Shown here: positions 41,501 to 54,720 of the stretch, piece by piece | Layout: the number at the start of each line of letters is the position of its first letter | Position numbering within the stretch: position 1 is the stretch's first letter | Source of the DNA: Adiantum capillus-veneris | Taxonomy: Eukaryota; Streptophyta; Polypodiopsida; Polypodiales; Pteridaceae | NCBI GenBank assembly: GCA_014529385.2 | Contig: CM043945.1 | Coordinates: 151,689,741 to 151,753,740 of the forward strand | Length of the DNA stretch: 64,000 nt | Direction of reading: 5' to 3' | Position numbers and translations under genes: made by a program | The notes under the pieces: generated by a model | The model's input: only the letters and a program-made list of their open reading frames with translations | The model's database searches: none | What the model was told of the DNA's origin: nothing

Positions 41501-42973
41501 AAAGAAACCATGCAGAGGGATAGCCTGTGCATAGGACAAGCCTAGGTATCTCTCAAATCCCAAATCAAACATCAAAATCAATCAAACCAAATAAAATTGG
41601 AAAATCAGTCACTTCAGACCAAGAAACTGTAAATTCTTGACTTTTTTGAGTCCAAATACAAAAGTGTCTGGTAGGTAGTCTTAAAATAGCCAAGTGAACA
41701 AGCTGGTGAAGTTTCATTCAATTTGGGCTCCAAACTACGATCGCGATCGGTGTACCTCAGTGCTAGATTTTGACCAGACTTTGCCCATACATACACCTAG
41801 GTTATATAAGATACCAGGAGTTTTCAAAATTCAAAAAAGTGACCAAAATAGCCAAAAATAGCAAACAGTCAGAAAACCACTGCAGTAGACCAAGATCTGG
41901 TGAAAACTTGACTTTTTCTTGTCCACATTCAAAAAGATTTGGGGAGTAGACTGTACACATCATTGTCTACCATATCCACAAGTTTCACCTGAAAAGGAGC
42001 TGGTACTATGATCGCGATCGGTGTACCATAGTGACATTTTGAGTTGAGACTTGGTGAGTAGGTAGCTGATAACTAGACAAACAACTTTCTCAAAAGAACC
42101 AGGGTCAAAAAACCAAAAGACAGTTGTGTCAAATAGGGCAAACACTGATCACTGATCCTTCAGACCAAAATTTTGAGAAAATTCAAGTTTTTGTGATCCA
42201 AATGCAAAGTGGGTTTGGGAATAGACTAATCATACCCATGTCTATCAACTCCTAAAATTTCATGCAAAAAGGAGCTGGAACTATGATCACGATCGGTGTA
42301 CCTAAGTGACATTTTGGATTGAAAATTTATGAGTAGGTAGCTGACATCTAGTGCAACATATTTTCCAAAAGGAGCAAGGTCAAAAAAGCAAAAGAAAGTG
42401 GTCAAAAGTTCCAGTTACACAATCAGACCAATAACCGCAAAACCACCTGGGATTGGGGTTTTCATTGGTCAAAACATCTCAAAATTCAAAAATACAAAGA
42501 CACTTGGTATCAAGACATGAAGGGCTAGCTACTGTGCAAAAATCTTCCAAATCTGTGACATGGGGTCAACGATCGCGATCGGTGTACCTCTACATAGTGA
42601 GGGTATTTGAATTCATAAGTTTGTAGATCTACTTGAGTACATCTCAAATCTCAAGTTTGAGTGAAAAATACCCTCCGGAAGCCAAGATACAAGCCAAAGT
42701 TCCTATGTTCTAGTCTTGAGACTGTTTTGAGTGCTGTTTCAAGTGTAGTGTACTAAAAGTGCTCTAACTTTTGATAGGCAACTCCAAATTGAGTCAGGTA
42801 TAGCTAGGAAGAAAGCTTGTGGGCTGAATTTTTCTAGGTTTCCTAAATCCAAACTTTTAGGGTACCCCAAGACCAGTTTCTAGAGACCAAAAAGTCATAA
42901 ATTCTTGACTTTTAAGAGAAGCCAAGGTGTTCTTATCAAGGACCATCTTGAGAGTATTGAGTGAGGCTTAATC
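41501..42973 (+). repeat. Element D leader with repeated palindromic core
   Basis: The core GATCGCGATCGGTGTACC occurs at 41739, 42010, 42285 (one change, GATCAC) and 42571, spaced 271, 275 and 286 bp. Weaker similarity extends around it (AAGGAGCTGG before; GTGACATTTTG, GAGTAGGTAGCTGA after, in copies 2 and 3). A fifth related copy, GATCACGATCTTTGTACC, is at 60258-60275 in the LTR-like block downstream of element D. The leader ends at the gag start, 42974. Confidence 0.75.
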
Positions 42974-45580
42974 ATGACAACTCATCCATCATTAGGGTTT
43001 CCCACTCAACTCAGAGCTATGCCACCTATACAAACAACCAGAAATACTGCAACACCTATAACAAGAGGGTTGAGACAAGACCATGAGGCTTATCAATCAT
43101 ATCAAGCCAAACCTCAAGGCATGGCTCATGGATATTTGTCAAGTGATCATGTAGCTCACTGTAAGCCAAACCAATCAACTAAAATGCGGGAGTTTGGAAG
43201 AGCAAAAGTGGAAATTGCTGGAGACTTAGAGGAGAAGCATCCTCTAATCAACAAACCCAACGTGAGGTTCATCAAAACCAATGAAGCCATGAGAGTCCTA
43301 ACAGATTACACTTATGATGGTCTTTATAGGTTACCTATTGGGGATCAAAACAAATTCTATAGATATTTAAATTCCATCATTGAAGAGTTGACAGACTACA
43401 AGAACCTCTATGCCTTCACATACACAGATGACCAGGGAGTGCAAGTTCTAATGGTAGATAAGTATGGACGAGAGTACAAACTTATTAGCCCAATTGAGCT
43501 AGAAAGATATACATACATGGGTACTCCAATATCTGCTTACTACTTTCAACCGAGTGTAAGCGTACCAGGGTTTTTTGAGACTGATTTGCAAGAATCTAAC
43601 ATTGAAACTATGGGATCAAATGGACCTCAAACATCCAAAATAGCTATTCACGAGAGTGTAGCTCCTACATCATTGAGTGGAACCAAGAGACCACCAATTA
43701 GACTTACAAATCCATCAACATTTCCAAAACATGTCTCAAAGGGGATTCCACCAGGATTTGCTCCAAGACGAGAAGAAGGAATGAGGGATGTCTTTGTGAG
43801 AGACCCCAACACGCTAAGATACATGGTTGAACTAGAACCGATGAGACCATATCAATTGGCCAAATGTGTCAAGAAGAAGTATGATGGATTAAGGGATCCA
43901 TACGTACATGCATCCTTGTTCAAACAAGTGTTAAGAGCCAAACAAGTATTTTATTTTCATACACATTATGAGGGATTTGGCTTAACCTTGGAAGGGATAG
44001 CATTGAATTGGTTCCAACCGTTGGACAAAAATGCCTTCTCAAACGTTGAACAACTGTTGCAAGAATTTGTTGTGGAGTTCTCTAAAAGGGGAATCAAGCA
44101 TAACATAGTGTCCCAAATCTATGCATTCAAGCAAAAAGAAGATGAGAGAGTGAAGGAAGCATGGCTACGCTTCAAACAATATATAGAGAGATGTCCGGAA
44201 CGCGAGTTAACACATGATGAAAGATTATCAATTCTCTTCATAGAGGGTTTGAAAAATGAAACTCTCAAGAAATATTTTCACTTAAAATGATGTACTTCTT
44301 TTGAACAAGTCACGAGAGAAGCGTTATACCTAGTTGACAATTGTAATGCCTATGGCGAGGAAATTGGTGATACAAAGATTACTATGGATAATGCTCCTTT
44401 AGCATATAGTGAAACCAACACAAGGCAAGTGGTTATGTCTCAATTAATGACCAACATAGATGAGCTAGCAGCGCAAGTAGCACAACAAATAAAATGGTGT
44501 GCCATTGAGCAAAAATGGACCAATCATGAGATGAGTGAGTGCTACTATAATCAAACCTACACAAAGGGGATACTATTTGGACATCAAATAGAAAAACAAA
44601 TGCCATTACCAAATCATCCATTATTTCAAAATAGGGTTGTATCAAGGGCTTCACAAAGAGCTGAGGTATCACAACCTAGGCTAGGGCAAGAACCAATGAG
44701 AAAACTCTATTAATTGAATGAGGACACTCTGATGTTCATAGCCAATCAAGAGCGTAGACCAGAGACCATTCTGGCTAAGCAAGAACAATCATCAATTGTG
44801 CCACAAGTGACTCAACAAGATGGACCATGCTACAAGTGTGGAGGTAATCATTGGGCCAAGAATTGTTCTTGTGTAGAGATAATTGGATATTGTTTGGAAC
44901 GTGTCATTACACACGTTGTTCCTAATTGTCCAAAACACCCAAACAAACAGGGAAAAACAACAATGAATGTTGTGGGAGTGTTACCTTCTCCAAGTGGATC
45001 GGAGGTAGAACCCAAAATTCCTATGAAGGTAGTGACTAGAGCCCAAGCAAAAGAAAATCCTGAGGAACAAGCTAATGAGGAGAAAGATCAACAACCCAAA
45101 CAAGGGGAAACAACTAGTGTGTCAGTGAGGACTGGGAGAAAACCTTGGAAAGCCAAAAGAGACAGAATTAAAGCAAAAACAATTACAAATCAAACTGTAC
45201 TACAAACAGAATTACAAGAGACAAAGGAGCAGTTAAAACAAGAACGGGAAAACAAAATGGTGGTGAGAGATAAGAAACCAAGGAAGGCGTCTTCCGGAGG
45301 ATCTGCGTTGGTAGACAAAGTCCTAGAGCCATTAGATGCTACACTGGAAGCATATGAGGCTAGATTGAAACCCAACCAAACCCTAGAGCAATGAGGGATG
45401 AAATATCCTCATACTGAGGTAGAGACTGAGAGGTTGAAAATGTGTAAGAAATTGGTAAAAACTGCACAGGCAATGATGGAGCCTGAAGCACCAATTCCAC
45501 CTCCAGAAAAAAAACCAAAATGTGTGGGATTTGAAATGCCTAAGGCAAAGGTTGTTGAAACATTAACTCAAAGAAACATT
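42974..45580 (+). pseudogene. Element D Gag region, 5' part of an RT-less Gag-Pro ORF
   Basis: One reading frame from ATG 42974 to the copia insertion at 45580, broken only by in-frame stops at 44288 (TGA), 44711 (TAA) and 45392 (TGA). The N-terminal half has YTDDQGVQVLMVDKYGREY-type motifs like those of element C. The gag domain follows (ALNWFQPLDKNAF, RFKQYIERCPERELTHDERL, about 44003-44230). A CCHC-like knuckle CYKCGGNHWAKNC is at about 44829-44867, and the tail is Lys/Glu-rich (LQETKEQLKQEREN). The frame continues exactly at 55343 beyond the inserted copia. Lack of frameshifts contrasts with elements A to C and suggests a fairly young copy. Confidence 0.8.
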
Positions 45581-46445
45581 TCTTAAGTATGGAGCCTGAT
45601 TTACCCTTGTAGTTTTCTGTGGTAAAAGCGCACATTTGTAAGGCCCCCATTATGAGGAGAAGCCATCGTGCGTGAAGGAAAATCACTCACCGGAAACCAA
45701 AATTTTCACAGACAAGAATCAGGGGCAACTTTAAAGGCCTTACAATCAAAATTCTTTTTGAATATTCTTTTTTAAAGGCCTTACAATTAAAATTCTTTTT
45801 TAAATTCGCCGGAATATTCTTTTTTGCCGGAATATTATGGCCGGTCGGCGGCCGAAAAGTGGTCGAAAAACAACCGGTCGGTTGGCCGGTGGCCGTTAGT
45901 CAATGGCCGATGGCCGGTGGTCGGAAGTCAATGGCCGGTGGCCGGTGGTCGGAAGTCAATGGCCGGTGGCCGGTGGCCGAATGCAATGACCGGTGGCCGA
46001 ATTCAAAAGCGGACTTGTCTTCTCAAGGGCGGCCACACATGGGCGGATTGGAGGGTCCGATTTGGACTTATTCGCACAAGGGCGGCTACACATGGCTGTC
46101 TCTCATAAGAGAGGGCATCCCTTTTGTCCTATAAAAGGAGGCCATTTCTACACACATTTCATAGTGTGAAGTTGATGCAACAAGGTGAGTGTGAGGTGGT
46201 GAGAGTGAAGCGAGGCGGGAGCTCCGTTAAGGGTATAATCTCTTTGTGAACTACTTCTTGTTTTGAAGTACTAAAGCCATTGAGTGGCTGCTTTCCCGTG
46301 GACGTAGCCCACATTGGGTGAACCACGTATATCGTGTGTACTCTCTCTCTCTCTCTCTACTCTATAATCTCGTGTATATAAATCTGTCTCTCTCCATTAA
46401 GTAATCTACTCAATTATCTATTTAGCTACATCTTATTTCCTAACA
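45581..46445 (+). repeat. Copia LTR A (5' LTR)
   Basis: It begins TCTTAAGTATGG (TG changed to TC; compare TGTTAAGTATGG at 50451) and ends CCTAACA. It contains a GGCCGGTGG-based minisatellite (about 45876-46000), a TATA box (CCTATAAAAGGAGG, about 46127) and a CT run near 46341. Confidence 0.92.
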
Positions 46446-46447
46446 AT

Positions 46448-46459
46448 TGGTATCAGAGC
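46448..46459 (+). promoter_or_regulatory. Primer-binding site, initiator Met-tRNA
   Basis: TGGTATCAGAGC, 2 nt after LTR A. Confidence 0.9.
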
Positions 46460-46518
46460 AAGGTTTGCTCGTAGCTAAATTATCTCAAGGAAAGGATTCC
46501 TTGAATTGAGTGGGAGTT

Positions 46519-49500
46519 ATGGCGGAGGAAGGGAAGCTCAAGATTGAGAAGTTCAACGGCAAAAACTACCAACATTGGAAGATGCAGATTGAAGACTATC
46601 TCTACCAGAAGGACCTCTATTTGCCACTAGGCGGTCTTGCGAAGAAGCCCGCAACAATGGCAGATGAAGCATGGATTGTCCTTGATCGAAAGGCACTGGG
46701 AACAATCCGGTTAAGCTTGGCGTCAACGGTGGCCTTCAATGTTTCAGAGATGAAGACCACGGAGGACTTGATGAAGTCACTTGACGACTTCTACAAGAAA
46801 CCATCGGCATCCAATAAGGTATTTCTTATGAAGCGCTTGTTCAATCTAAAGATGGCAGAGAATGGTTCAGTTGCAGAAAAACTAAATGACTTTAACACAA
46901 ACATAAGTCAACTTCGATCAATGAAAATATATTTCGATGACGAAGTGCGAGCTCTCCTTATACTATCATCTCTACCGGATAGTTGGGACAGGCTTGTGAT
47001 GGCTGTAAGTAATTCTATCTCTGGCACAAATACTCTTAAGTTTGATGATGTTGTGGGTGTTCTCCTAAGCGAGGAAATGTGAAGGAGAAGCACAGGAGAA
47101 TCATCAAGTGCTGCACTATCAGTGGAAACAAGAGGAAGGCTTAAGGAGAGGTTCAAAAACCAAAAGGGTCGTGATCGCTCAAGGCGGAGCAAGTCACGCA
47201 CAAAGTCAGTTCTTGAATGTTGGAACTGCGGCAAGAAGGGCCACGTCAAGAAGGATTGCTGGTCCAAGAAGAAGAAGGAGACAGAGTCCCAAGACAACAA
47301 GCCAACATCGGAGGCCAATGTGGCAGGTAAAGTAGAGCAAGATGCTCTAATTCTCTCATTAGACAATGTGTCTAATTCCTGGATAGTAGATTCCGGGGCT
47401 TCATTCCATGCGACACCACACAAGCAACATTTCCAAGACTACACCAAAGGTAATTTTGGGTATGTATACTTGGGAGATGATGAAGCTTGTGAGATTGTCG
47501 GCAAAGGTATAATTTCTGTCAAAACTGCTAACGGAAATGAATGGAAGCTTAAAGATGTTAGGCATGTTCCTTCTCTTCGCAAAAATTTGATCTCTACAGG
47601 ACAATTGGACGATGAAGGTCACAACATTGCATTCAGAAACAAACGGTGGAAGATCTCAAAGGGATCTTTGGTGGTTGCCAAGGGTGAAAAAGTCGGTACA
47701 CTTTACTTGTGTACTGTTAGCACGCAACCTTCAGCTTGTGCAGCAACTACAGAAGTTGACAGTGCGGTGTGGCACTACCGACTTGGGCATATGAGTGCCA
47801 AAGGAATGCAAATCCTTCAAACAAAGAAGCTTCTACCAGGTTTGAAAGAAGTGGACTTAGAGTTCTGTGAAGATTGTGTTTATGGTAAACAAAAGAGGGT
47901 AAAATTTCAAAAATCTAGAAATGAAAGAAAAAATAAAAAACTTGAGTTGGTTCATTCTGATGTTTGGGGTCCTGCAAGTACGCCATCACTTGGTGGCTCA
48001 TTGTACTATGTAACATTCATAGACGATGCAACTAGAAAAACATGGGTTTATGTCATTCCGATGTATTTTCCATATTTCAAAGGTGGAAAGCCTTTGTGGA
48101 GAATGAAACAGGTACCAAGGTTAAATGCCTCAGATCCGACAATGGAGGCGAATATTGCAGCCAAGCTTTTGAAAGCTTTTGTGCTAGCAATGGCATTCGG
48201 AGGCAAAGGACAACCCCAAGGACACCTCAACAAAATGGGATTTCGGAAAGGATGAACAGGACAATCATGGAACGAGCACAAAGCATGCGGCTACATGCAG
48301 GCCTACCGCTTGAGCTTTGGGCAGAAGCTGTAAGTACGTTTGTGTACTTAATCAATCGGTCACCCTCAACGGCATTGGATGGGGGAGTTCCAGAAGAGGC
48401 ATGGACAGGTAAACCGGTGAATTATGCATTTCTCAAAGTGTTTGGGTATGAGGCTTTCATGCACAGAGATAGAAGCCTAAGATCAAAGTTAGATGCAAAG
48501 TCCAAAAAGCGTTTCTTCATTGGCTATGGAGAAGGAGACTTTGGGTATCGCCTATGGAATCCTGAAGATGGTAAAATCTTAAGGAGTAGGGATGTAATTT
48601 TTAACGAACAAAATATGTACAAAGATTACTTGGAAAGAAAACAAACAAAAGAAATAGGTGATGAGTACATGGAGCTTGAGGACGGTGAAGACTCAAGGAC
48701 TGCAAACGGTGACAATGTGCAACAACGTCAACCAAATGAGGAGCCTCAATCTATTCCCCGAAGATCTACAAGAGCAAGTAGACCTCCAGAAAGGTTTGTT
48801 CCTTTCTTCAACCATCTCTTGATCTCAGATTCTGGAGAGCCGGAATCATATGAAGAAGCTATGCAACATGAATCCAAAGAAGAATGGACGAAGAGCATGA
48901 AAGTGGAGATGGACTCACTACATCGCAACCAAACATGGGAGTTGGTTGAGTTGCCTAAAGGTAAGCGGGCACTTCAAAACAAATGGGTGTACAAGCTAAA
49001 GGAAGAAGAAGGTGGGAAGAAAAGGTACAAGTCTAGGCTTGTGGTAAAAGGTTTTTCTCAAAAGAAAGGTATCGACTTCAATGAAATATTTTCTCCTGTT
49101 GTAAAAATGAACTCAATTAGGCTTGTCTTGAGCCTTGTGGCTGCTCATGATCTAAATCTCGAGCAAATGGATGTAAATACGGCATTCCCTCACGGTGACT
49201 TAGAGGAGGAAATCTACATGCTTCAACCAAAGGGGTATGAAGTAAAAGGTAAGGAGAAAATGGTTTGCAGATTAAAGAAGAGCTTGTATGGTTTAAAGCA
49301 AGCATAAAGAAAATGGTACTTGAAGTTTGATTGATGGATGTTGGATCATGGATTCACAAGATGCATCTCGGATCACTGCGTCTACACGGAGAATTTGGGA
49401 GATGGGAAATTCATCATCCTAATGTTGTATGTTGATGACATGTTGATTGCAAGTGCTAACATGCAGGACATCAAAGACCTAAAAGAGGAGCTGTCCAAAT

Positions 49501-50390
49501 CTTTTTCAATGAAAGATTTAGGCGCTGCAAAGAGGATACTTGGTATGAAAATATCAAGGGACAGGACGAAGAAGACAATAAAGCTATCTCAAGAAGATTA
49601 CATCAAGAAGGTACTAGAAAGGTTTGCAATGCAAAATGCAAAACCAGTTTCTACACCTTTGGCTGGCCATTTTAAACTAACGAAGGATATGTGTCCAAAG
49701 ACACAAGAGGAGATAGCCTATATGTCTAAAGTTCCATATGCTGCAGCGGTAGGTTCTCTAATGTATGCTATGGTCTGGACAAGGCCAGACATTGCACATG
49801 CAGTGGGAGTTGTGAGTAGGTTCATGGACAACCCAGGTAAAGAGCATTGGCAAGCTGTGAAGTGGATACTTAGGTATCTAAAAGGGACAACAACAAATAC
49901 TTTGTATTTTGGAGGAACTGATATTTTTTTAGAAGGGTATGCTGATGCAGATATGGCAGGTGACAAAGATACTCGAAGGAGCACTACTGGCTATGTGTTC
50001 ACGGTTGGAGGCACAGCAGCAAGCTGGGCTTCAAAGCTGTAGAAAGTGGTTTCACTTTCTACCACGGAAGCAGAGTATGTAGCAATGACAGAGGCAAGCA
50101 AAGAAATTCTGTGGCTTCACAGATTCTTAGAAGAGCTTGGATTCAAACAAGACAATTGTGTCTTGTACAGTGATAGCCAAAGCGCTATCCATCTTGCAAA
50201 GAACTCAGCCTTTCATTCAAGGACAAAGAACATTGAGGTGAGATATCACTTCATATGCACTCTTTTGGAAGAGGGACAACTAAAGCTAGGAAAGGTGCAT
50301 ACAAGTGAAAATCCTGCAGACATGTTTACAAAGGTGGTCAACAAGGAGAAGTTGAGCTTTTGCTCATCTTCAATCGGCATTCAAGGATAA
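46519..50390 (+). pseudogene. Copia Gag-Pol (Tork/Tnt1-like), lightly damaged
   Basis: ATG 46519 starts Gag (KIEKFNGKNYQHWKMQIEDY). The order is knuckle CWNCGKKGHVKKDC (about 47218), protease VDSGASFHATP (about 47388), GAG-pre-integrase, integrase (HSDVWGP, RSDNGGEY, NGISERMNR), RT (KRALQNKWVYKLK, LYVDDMLIAS at about 49428) and RNase H (STTEAEYVA, YSDSQSAIHLAKN), ending at 50388-50390. Damage: TGA 47080, a frameshift near 48065, TAA 49305, TGA 49332 and TAG 50040. Three of the four stops fit CGA or CAG decay. Protease, integrase and RT catalytic residues are intact. Overall similarity to Tnt1, from general knowledge, places it in the Tork lineage. Confidence 0.92.
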
Positions 50391-50450
50391 GAAGCCAGAA
50401 TGGAAAGCAATCACAGGTTTGGTTTGGAGATCAGTCTCCAAGTGGGAGAT

Positions 50451-51104
50451 TGTTAAGTATGGAGCCTGATTTACCCTTGTAATTTTCTGTGGTAAAAGCG
50501 CACATTTGTAAGGCCCCCATTATGAGGAGAAGCCATCGTGCGTGAAGGAAAATCACTCACCGAAAACCAAAATTTTCACGGACAAGAATCAGGGGCAACT
50601 TTAAAGGCCTCGGAGGCGGAGGCCCCCGAGACTTTTTTTTCGCCGGAATATTATGGCCGGCCGGCGGCCGGAAAGTGGTCGGAAAACAACCGGTCGGTTG
50701 GCCGGTGGCCGGTAGTCAATGGACGATGGCTGGTGGTCGGAAGTCAATGGCCGGTGGCCGATGGCTGAATTCAAAAGCGGACTTGTCTTCTCAAGGGCGG
50801 CCACACATGGGTGGATTGGAGGGTCCAATTTGGACTTATTCGCACAAGGGCGGGTACACATGGCTGTCTCTCATAAGAGAGGGCAGCCCTTTTGGCCTAT
50901 AAAAGGAGGCCATTTCTACACACATTTCATAGTGTGAAGTTGATGCAACAAGGTGAGTGTGAGGTGGTGAGAGTGAAGCAAGGCGGGAGCTCCATTAAGG
51001 GTATAATCTCTTTGTAAACTACTTCTTGTTTTGAAGTACTAAAGCCATTGAGTGGCTGCTTTCCTGTGGACGTAGCCCACATTGGGTGAACCACGTATAT
51101 CGTG

Positions 51105-51139
<35 letters not shown>

Positions 51140-51223
51140 CTATAATCTCGTGTATATAAATCTGTCTCTCTCCATTAAGTAATCTACTCAATTATCTATT
51201 TAGCTACGTCTTATTTCCTTACA
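50451..51223 (+). repeat. Copia LTR B (closing the copia body)
   Basis: It begins TGTTAAGTATGG after the purine-rich AGTGGGAGAT and ends CCTTACA. It lacks the duplicated CCGGAATATT segment of LTRs A and C and has fewer minisatellite units. Its right flank (GGTAT) does not match ACATT. Confidence 0.93.
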
Positions 51224-52252
51224 GGTATCTGGATTGTTATTGACACATTTAGCAAGCAAGCTCATTTCATTCTAGTGAAGAAAACAGTCAAGCCTAATCG
51301 CTTAGCGAGACTATTTGTAACCCAGATCTTCAGATTACATGGCATGCCCGAAACGATTATCTCCAACAGGGACCCCAGGTTCACGAGTTTGAATTGGAAG
51401 GCTATTTGAGAGAACATTGGCACACAGTTGCAGTTCTCGTCATCTTTCCACCTGCAGACAAATGGGCAATGTGAGATTGCAAATTCAGTCGTTCTGGATT
51501 TATTGGAGTTTTACATTTCTGATCAGAAGACTCAATAGGAGAAGTTTTCGCCCTTGGTGGAATTTGCCTACAATAACACGAACCGCTCTTTGACCAACAA
51601 GACGCCATTTGAGATTATTGAAGGTGCTACGAAGGTTCCACCCTTCCTAAGCAAGAAAGATAAGATTTTTGAAGCGGACCAGTACACGAGGGACTTGGAC
51701 ACTACTTTTGCCAAGGTCCGGGAGGCTTTAGCAAAATCTCAGGAAAGACACAAGAAGGCAGCAGATCGACACAGTCACGATTTGAAATTGAGGAAGAACG
51801 ATAGGGTGCTTTTACGTTTTGAGTAGGCACGCTTGAGAAAGAAAAAGGGAAAGAGCAGGCTTTTTCCAAAGCTTAGTATGCGATACTACAGACCTTTCCA
51901 GATCTGTGAAAAGATAAATGAAGTCTCCTTTAGACTGAAGCTGTCCACGACACTGGGAGGATTCACAATGCTTTTCATGTGAGTCTCTTGAAGCCTTTTA
52001 AAGGTGATGTACCCGAAGATGGGGAGCCTGATGAGCAACCCGAAGTGGAAGAAAACGAGGAGATCCTTGTTCTCGAACAGATATTGGCACATAAAGACAG
52101 AAAGATTAAGGGTAAAGTGATAAGGCGGTTCTTGGCTAAATTCAAGAACTATCCTGCATTGGATGCGAAGTGGATGGAGGAGGAGGACCTAGCAGATACT
52201 CCTCAGATTGTACATCTTTACCTTGAAGCTTTTGGTTTAGAATAGTCTATTC
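51224..52252 (+). pseudogene. Gypsy chromovirus remnant: integrase and chromodomain
   Basis: The sequence enters mid-integrase right at the end of LTR B (IDTFSKQAHFILVKKT). The second catalytic Asp region reads ISNRDPRF, with Asn in place of the usual Asp (SDRDPRF). VEFAYNNTNRSLTNKTPFE follows at about 51560, then a C-terminal chromodomain (ILAHKDRKIKGK, AKFKNYPALDAKWM, about 52082-52175). Several stops and a frame change occur. Everything upstream in this gypsy element is missing. It is related to, but clearly different from, the chromovirus at 20.3-29.2 kb. Confidence 0.85.
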
Positions 52253-52825
52253 CAATTGGAACCCCGAACTCAGCTTGGCTGGAAATTTGGTGCAGCGGGT
52301 ATGCACAAGAGGGGAGTTACTCCACTTCTTTGTCAACAGATCCCTCGATTTTTGATACTAGAGTCACTAATGTCTCTTTGAGCTTCAAGGATACTAAGAG
52401 CTGACAGTATTCTGATGTAATGACTTTATGAACTGGAATCCCCAATTATATGATATTGATTTGTTCTTGACTTGTTTAAGTGCAGGAACTGATAGACAAA
52501 ATGACTGTAGCATTTTGGTCTGAATGATCTCAATAGACATGGTTGCAATAGAAATTAGTCAATCGGGCATCTACGAGGTCCTGAGTGGATCTAGATGCGA
52601 TTGCTAATTGCATTGATGATAAAATCATGGTCTGAGATCCAAATGAATGTTGATTGTGATTTGTCATGTGATGTTGTGTGATGTGACTGTCGATTGGTAC
52701 ATGTACTAGATGTGTGTTCCTACTGCGTTGGTACTAACTGTCAGTGTCTGCTAAGACAATTTATGGCCTCTGTTTGTTTTGCAGGCGTAATCGAGGGCGA
52801 TTACAATGCTTTCAAGAGGGGGATA
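52253..52825 (+). other. 3' untranslated region of the chromovirus remnant
   Basis: Non-coding sequence ending in a polypurine tract, AAGAGGGGGA (52813-52823 region), just before a TGTCAC LTR start. Confidence 0.6.
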
Positions 52826-53391
<566 letters not shown>

Positions 53392-54720
53392 TTCTTTTTT
53401 TCCGAGAAAAAGATCCTTCTATTAGTTAATGAAAACTGCCCATAGGGCTACATCCACCTCTGCGAGAGAGGGCTACAACAAGCATGATGGGGAGACGCTC
53501 CCAATGAAAAAACAGCATATATACAATGAGGATAAATCAAGACATGGGAGGAGGGAAGAGCCACACAGGTGGACAGTAGTGCCATCTGAGCACCCCCTGG
53601 ACTATGGTGTAGAAAGGCCCAGGGCGCCAGAGTCAAAGAAAAGCCTCGCGGCGCTCCCGCATGCGGTCGGAGCTGCCCTGTAGTCCCTCAAGCTTTCCTC
53701 TGAGAGTATGGATCAGCTCTAGCCAAAAGTCACGAACAGTCTCTGCTGGTGGCACAGGACGAGCCTCAAAGATGCGGAAACAGTGGGCCCGCCAGATGAA
53801 CCAGAGAGCTAGGCCGCTGATGAGCTCCCAACACTCCTCTCTCTCACTGCACCACTCCTGTGGAGTAATCTCTGTAGCAGGCTGGAGTGTAGGTCGCCCC
53901 CCCTGTATCACTATCATTCTGCTGGTGGAAGATAGCTCAAACTGAAGTGTTGGGCCCGTAAGGGTGGACCAAGCCTCTGCCCCCCAAGTGTACTGTCGAG
54001 CCGTGGAGAGGGCAGGCATCAGCCGAAGAACACGTAGCCACACCTGCTGGGCCGAGGGACAGTCCTAAAGACAGTGGCGCTGACTCTCCACCAACTGGTC
54101 ACAGGCTGCACATGCGACCGAGAGACCACTATGCACAAGCCAGCTCCCTACTGCTGTGGCTCTGTGTGCAACCAACCACTGGAACAAGGTGACTCGCCTC
54201 GACTGTTTGGAGTCCCACAGCCTCTGCCAAAAAGCTGCCAAGAACTCGACTGTGAGGCCCTTCTCCTGCCAATGACGTGCTGCAGCGGGGCGGGCCTCTC
54301 TCTGTGCTGCAAGTATATGACGTCCAAGCCGAACAGTGTACTGAAAGAAGGGGACTCCTGAGCGGTCGGCAGAAGAGAAGGGGTCCCTCCATAGCCACTC
54401 ACCAGGATCCCACTGTACTCGTGCCAGTGGACAACACTCCCAAGCCCATAGCCTCTAGTGTCCAGTCTCAAGAGCTGCTGGGTCAGGGTCTATGACGCAA
54501 GTCCTCCCACAGATGCCCACAACTCGGATCCTCTAGAAACAACACTCTGCTACCTGCGGGGCCTCTACTACAACTCGTTGTAATCGTCCCCCACCCTGAA
54601 GCTCGAAGAACAGGGCTGGGAAAGTCTCTGAGCAAGCCCTGACTGAAATGAGAACCTCCAGTCGTGTGAAGGCTCCCAACCACCGGGGTGCTACAGGCTC
54701 GAGAGGCGTGAGCCACTCAG
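53392..54720 (-). pseudogene. LINE 3' remnant on the minus strand (zf-RVT)
   Basis: Read on the minus strand, about 54280-54070 holds FLAAFWQRLWDSKQ then the zinc-binding segment CAAC...RHCL*DC (C-x2-C then H-x4-C with a TAG inside). The open frame 54043-53633 continues with VWLRVLRLM and ALWFIWRAHCFRIFEAR, typical of the C-terminal end of plant LINE ORF2. A T run at 53392-53398 on the plus strand is a short poly-A tail on the minus strand. Endonuclease and RT are absent. Base composition is clearly more GC-rich than its neighbours. Confidence 0.7.

Noticed and set aside
41739-42588. CRISPR-like spaced repeats
   Set aside because: Spacing is about 250 bp with partly similar spacers, the host is a plant, and the repeats lie in a retroelement leader.
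45824-46134. Trp/Gly-rich open frames in the copia LTRs (also 50.6 and 54.8 kb)
   Set aside because: They come from the GGCCGGTGG minisatellite inside U3 and the frames are not kept between LTR copies.
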